DNA of 6,722 bases from Acidobacteriaceae bacterium (GTDB lineage: Bacteria; Acidobacteriota; Terriglobia; Bryobacterales; Bryobacteraceae), in contig JAFARV010000725.1 of the NCBI GenBank assembly GCA_019245255.1, forward strand, positions 1 to 6,722. The letters run 5' to 3'. Of the stretch, positions 5,701-6,722 are shown in pieces. Each line of letters opens with the position of its first letter. Positions within the stretch are counted from its first letter, which is position 1. The notes under the pieces are model-generated. The model saw nothing but the letters and a program-made list of their open reading frames with translations, searched no databases and was not told where the DNA came from. Made by a program: the position numbers and the translations under genes.

Positions 5701-6722
5701 TGGAAGGCCGGAAAATCGAGCTGGCGCGCGCCTCGGCCATTGGCGTTGTCGACCATCTGCGGCCGCAGGATACGATCGGCGTTCTGATATTCGACAACTC
5801 GCATGAATGGGCCGTTCCGATGCGCAGGGTCGCTGATAAACAACCCATCAAGCGGTTGATCGCGGGGATCACTCCCGATGGCGGTACGCAGATTCCTCCT
5901 GCATTGGCCGAGGCCTACCGGCGGGTCTTGCGCGCAAAGGCTAATTTCAAGCACATCCTTCTCCTTACGGATGGGATTTCCGAAGAAGGGGACAGCATTG
6001 AGCTTGCCAAGGAAGCGCTGCTCCATCAGGTCACCATTTCGACTGTGGGGCTGGGACAGGACGTCAACAAATCGTATCTGCAGAAAATCGCGGCTGCTTC
6101 CGGAGGAAACAGTTATTTTCTGAACGATCCGCAAGGCTTACAGCAGATCGTTCTGAAAGACGTCGAGCAGTACACAGGCCGGACGGCCATTGAGAAGCCG
6201 CTTGCCCCGCTTATCGAGCGGCCCTCGGAGATTCTCAACGGCATCGATTTCAAAGCTGCGCCGGCACTCAAAGGGTACGTGCGTTTTGAGGCGAAGCGAG
6301 GCGCCGACACCATCCTCAGCATTGATCCACAAAAGCGCGAGGCGTTGTTTGTGCGCTGGCAGTATGGTTTGGGACGGGCGGCAGTGTTCGCCTCGGATGC
6401 AAAGAGCCGTTGGGCAGACAGTTGGGTCTCGTGGTCCGGCTATGACCGCTTCTGGATCAACGTGGCCCGAGACCTGGTCCGGCCGACGGATGCAGCTGAC
6501 GCTCAAGCTCAGTTCGATGAGGCCCGCGGCGCACTCCACGTCCGCTACCGCGCTATCGAGGAACCGCGCACAACGGACTCGCCGGACCGCTTGCAATCCG
6601 TAGCCGGTTCCCGTACTATCTCGGGGTCGCGTCCGGCGGCCTGTGCCGCTATTCAGGGTCAAGTTCCCATCTGGGGAGAAGTATTTACCCGATTCGAAGA
6701 CATCGACCGGAACTCGTTCGCC
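2739..6722 (+). CDS. giant fused BatA-like / vWA-GATase1-like membrane protein, 3' end outside the window
   Basis: One frame stays open from ATG 2739 to the last base: 1328 codons with no stop, incomplete at the C-terminus. Residues 1-83 are a BatA-type anchor with membrane segments at about 10-28 and 62-83 and a strongly basic loop between. Residues 92-495 hold a first vWA-like domain with degenerate MIDAS DTSSA (97-101), then a BatA-type beta region with VLGFDPF (465-471) and LLRNLVRW (484-491). Membrane segments follow at 596-613 and 622-640. From 649 a second vWA has DVSDS (656-660), TD (714-715) and SDGNENQG (739-746). A GATase1-like section at 868-967 has GGGLILIGGE and no nucleophilic Cys. 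The third vWA (976-1140) has DKSSSM (983-988), GGTQ (1048-1051) and LTDG (1076-1079). WQYGLGRAAVFASDAKSRW (1207-1225) is typical of GATase1-like vWA proteins. These halves are normally two genes. ATG 2739 is chosen because the hydrophobic anchor begins directly after it; the ribosome site (AAAGA, 2726-2730) is weak. Probably an envelope scaffold served by MoxR/DUF58; function unknown. Confidence 0.9.
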   Translation, partial: MQFLNLSASELFFLFAGIGGFITSLYLLDRAHRRRVVSTLKFWTGFLEAPRPKRRRKLDQPWSLVLQLLSLFLILLAIAEVQLGHRTRPGSHVLLLDTSSASAVRISGGTVLDQEKKLAAAYLARIGRKDRVMLVRVDELTQPATPFTSDRDELLRAIDASVPEFSALSVDHAFAFADHARHIPDAEPGEIVYIGPQLGESPGKSFTVPERTRLITVGPLPANNAGIRSVTVSQSGSGNAWHAVVAITNYAHERKLLEVDAQIPGTGLKRRFLTIDADRTRLAEYDFVASQPSEFHVRIQSGDSFPEDDQASVHVAPAVRRVAVFTSRPELLGPALRAGSDLEVDCFPPSAYIAKPQADLAVQAQADLAVLDGFSPAERPSIPSLRINPPPPSSPFPIAGTVTHRAIEAWSADPSLSAGLRRRDTILASANVFRSFDVNTAVALVREGPVAIAVDSGGDAERMAVLGFDPFAESLRFDPAMALLLRNLVRWAIPNALKSNDASAARLGLHEIALDAPFESREVSVKDASGSSIPFSLRSGLLQFFCARPATITLRTPRQNAVVRTVLPDFSPLTWDFGSNAAHGLPRRYAVASFTPWRWLAAAAGLILAFEWFRFGHRNRMHTLLKVCGLAAVVGALLVPDLRVKQERPAVLAVVDVSDSIGGKGRETAIKRISDIAAYKPANWLRIAPFARDLGAAREFSHVRVDSVNGSDATDIERALEQGMTLLPSGYVPRLVLVSDGNENQGSAVRAIERLKATAIPVDTIPIGSAGAKELRVRSISMPARAYAGESVPIDLMLDSPVDTRAKVDVSAAQKALGSENVDLHAGSTPVRIRTRLTSAGAAILSIQVTAGNLGSVRTERAITLTQPRALYISEDPPGTESNLLGALEKAQFEITRDTSLLRSGLAGVQLIILNNVDPHEFSQPEAEHVADFVERGGGLILIGGERELYRTDSQAGPIDRVLPARLLPPETPEGICVALVIDKSSSMEGRKIELARASAIGVVDHLRPQDTIGVLIFDNSHEWAVPMRRVADKQPIKRLIAGITPDGGTQIPPALAEAYRRVLRAKANFKHILLLTDGISEEGDSIELAKEALLHQVTISTVGLGQDVNKSYLQKIAAASGGNSYFLNDPQGLQQIVLKDVEQYTGRTAIEKPLAPLIERPSEILNGIDFKAAPALKGYVRFEAKRGADTILSIDPQKREALFVRWQYGLGRAAVFASDAKSRWADSWVSWSGYDRFWINVARDLVRPTDAADAQAQFDEARGALHVRYRAIEEPRTTDSPDRLQSVAGSRTISGSRPAACAAIQGQVPIWGEVFTRFEDIDRNSFA
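3801..3848 (+). repeat. 24-bp in-frame tandem duplication
   Basis: Two adjacent 24-base units (3801-3824 and 3825-3848) share an exact 20-base match, at 3805-3824 and 3829-3848. The protein reads QADLAV twice (357-362 and 365-370) separated by QA, just before LDGFSP. The expected BatA-type strand has one A-D-L-V-V-like stretch before the D-G, so eight residues appear to have been inserted by replication slippage. The reading frame is preserved, and the near-identity of the copies suggests a recent event. Confidence 0.85.
4602..4623. repeat. perfect 22-bp palindrome at the fusion joint
   Basis: The half-site is CACACACTTTT (4602-4612), followed immediately by its exact reverse complement (4613-4623). 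It could bind a dimeric regulator as duplex DNA, or in RNA form a 9-bp stem closed by a UUAA loop. It lies inside the coding frame (codons for HTLLKVCG) one base after the ATG at 4599, exactly where the BatA-like half gives way to the second vWA half. It is not followed by a U-run, so it is not a typical intrinsic terminator. Function is unproven and chance cannot be excluded. Confidence 0.8.

Noticed and set aside
4599..6722. A separate gene starting at the ATG at 4599 (second vWA/GATase half)
   Set aside because: The upstream frame runs through it with no stop, no ribosome binding site precedes the ATG, and the usual N-terminal helix pair of the stand-alone protein would be missing. Internal initiation remains possible but is not supported.
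6540..6722. Possible frameshift near the right edge, where the protein becomes less recognisable
   Set aside because: One alternative frame has a stop at 6601 and the other gives no family-like sequence. The original frame ends with a stretch (about residues 1313-1328) that resembles, from memory, the late beta region of GATase1-like vWA proteins.

Overview
The window looks like chromosomal DNA from a moderately G+C-rich, free-living Gram-negative bacterium. The best guess is Acidobacteriota or a neighbouring soil phylum. That guess rests on gene order (MoxR, short DUF58, BatA-like, then a vWA protein with a glutamine-amidotransferase-like fold) and on protein style; no taxonomic marker was searched. 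I see no mobile element, CRISPR array or rRNA.

Layout. A tRNA-Arg(UCG) gene lies on the minus strand at 87-163, with nothing recognisable in the 86 bases beyond its 3' end. A 42-base divergent spacer (164-205) carries a perfect minus-strand -10 box and an overlapping plus-strand one. Everything after that runs on the plus strand as one tight block with gaps of 19, 25 and 11 bases: a CYTH-domain protein (class IV adenylate cyclase or tripolyphosphatase type), a MoxR AAA+ ATPase, a soluble DUF58 vWA-like protein, and a very long ORF still open at the right edge. No terminator is visible between them, so they are probably one transcript.

The last ORF is the main point of interest. Read codon by codon from the ATG at 2739 to base 6722 it has no stop: at least 1328 residues. 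Its first ~615 residues look like a BatA-type membrane-anchored vWA protein (two N-terminal membrane segments and one at the end). From about residue 621 it looks like the separate vWA plus GATase1-like protein that usually follows as its own gene. The joint is in frame and lies between two hydrophobic segments. A perfect 22-base palindrome sits at the joint. Basic residues in the short loops predict that all three vWA-like modules are on the outer (periplasmic) face, while MoxR and the DUF58 protein are cytoplasmic.

How the genes may work together (inference from MoxR-vWA systems in general): the MoxR hexamer acts as a metal- and ATP-dependent chaperone or remodeller with the DUF58 protein as partner, coupled to a large envelope vWA scaffold. 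The real substrate is unknown. The CYTH enzyme may simply be co-transcribed, or may connect the system to cAMP or polyphosphate chemistry.
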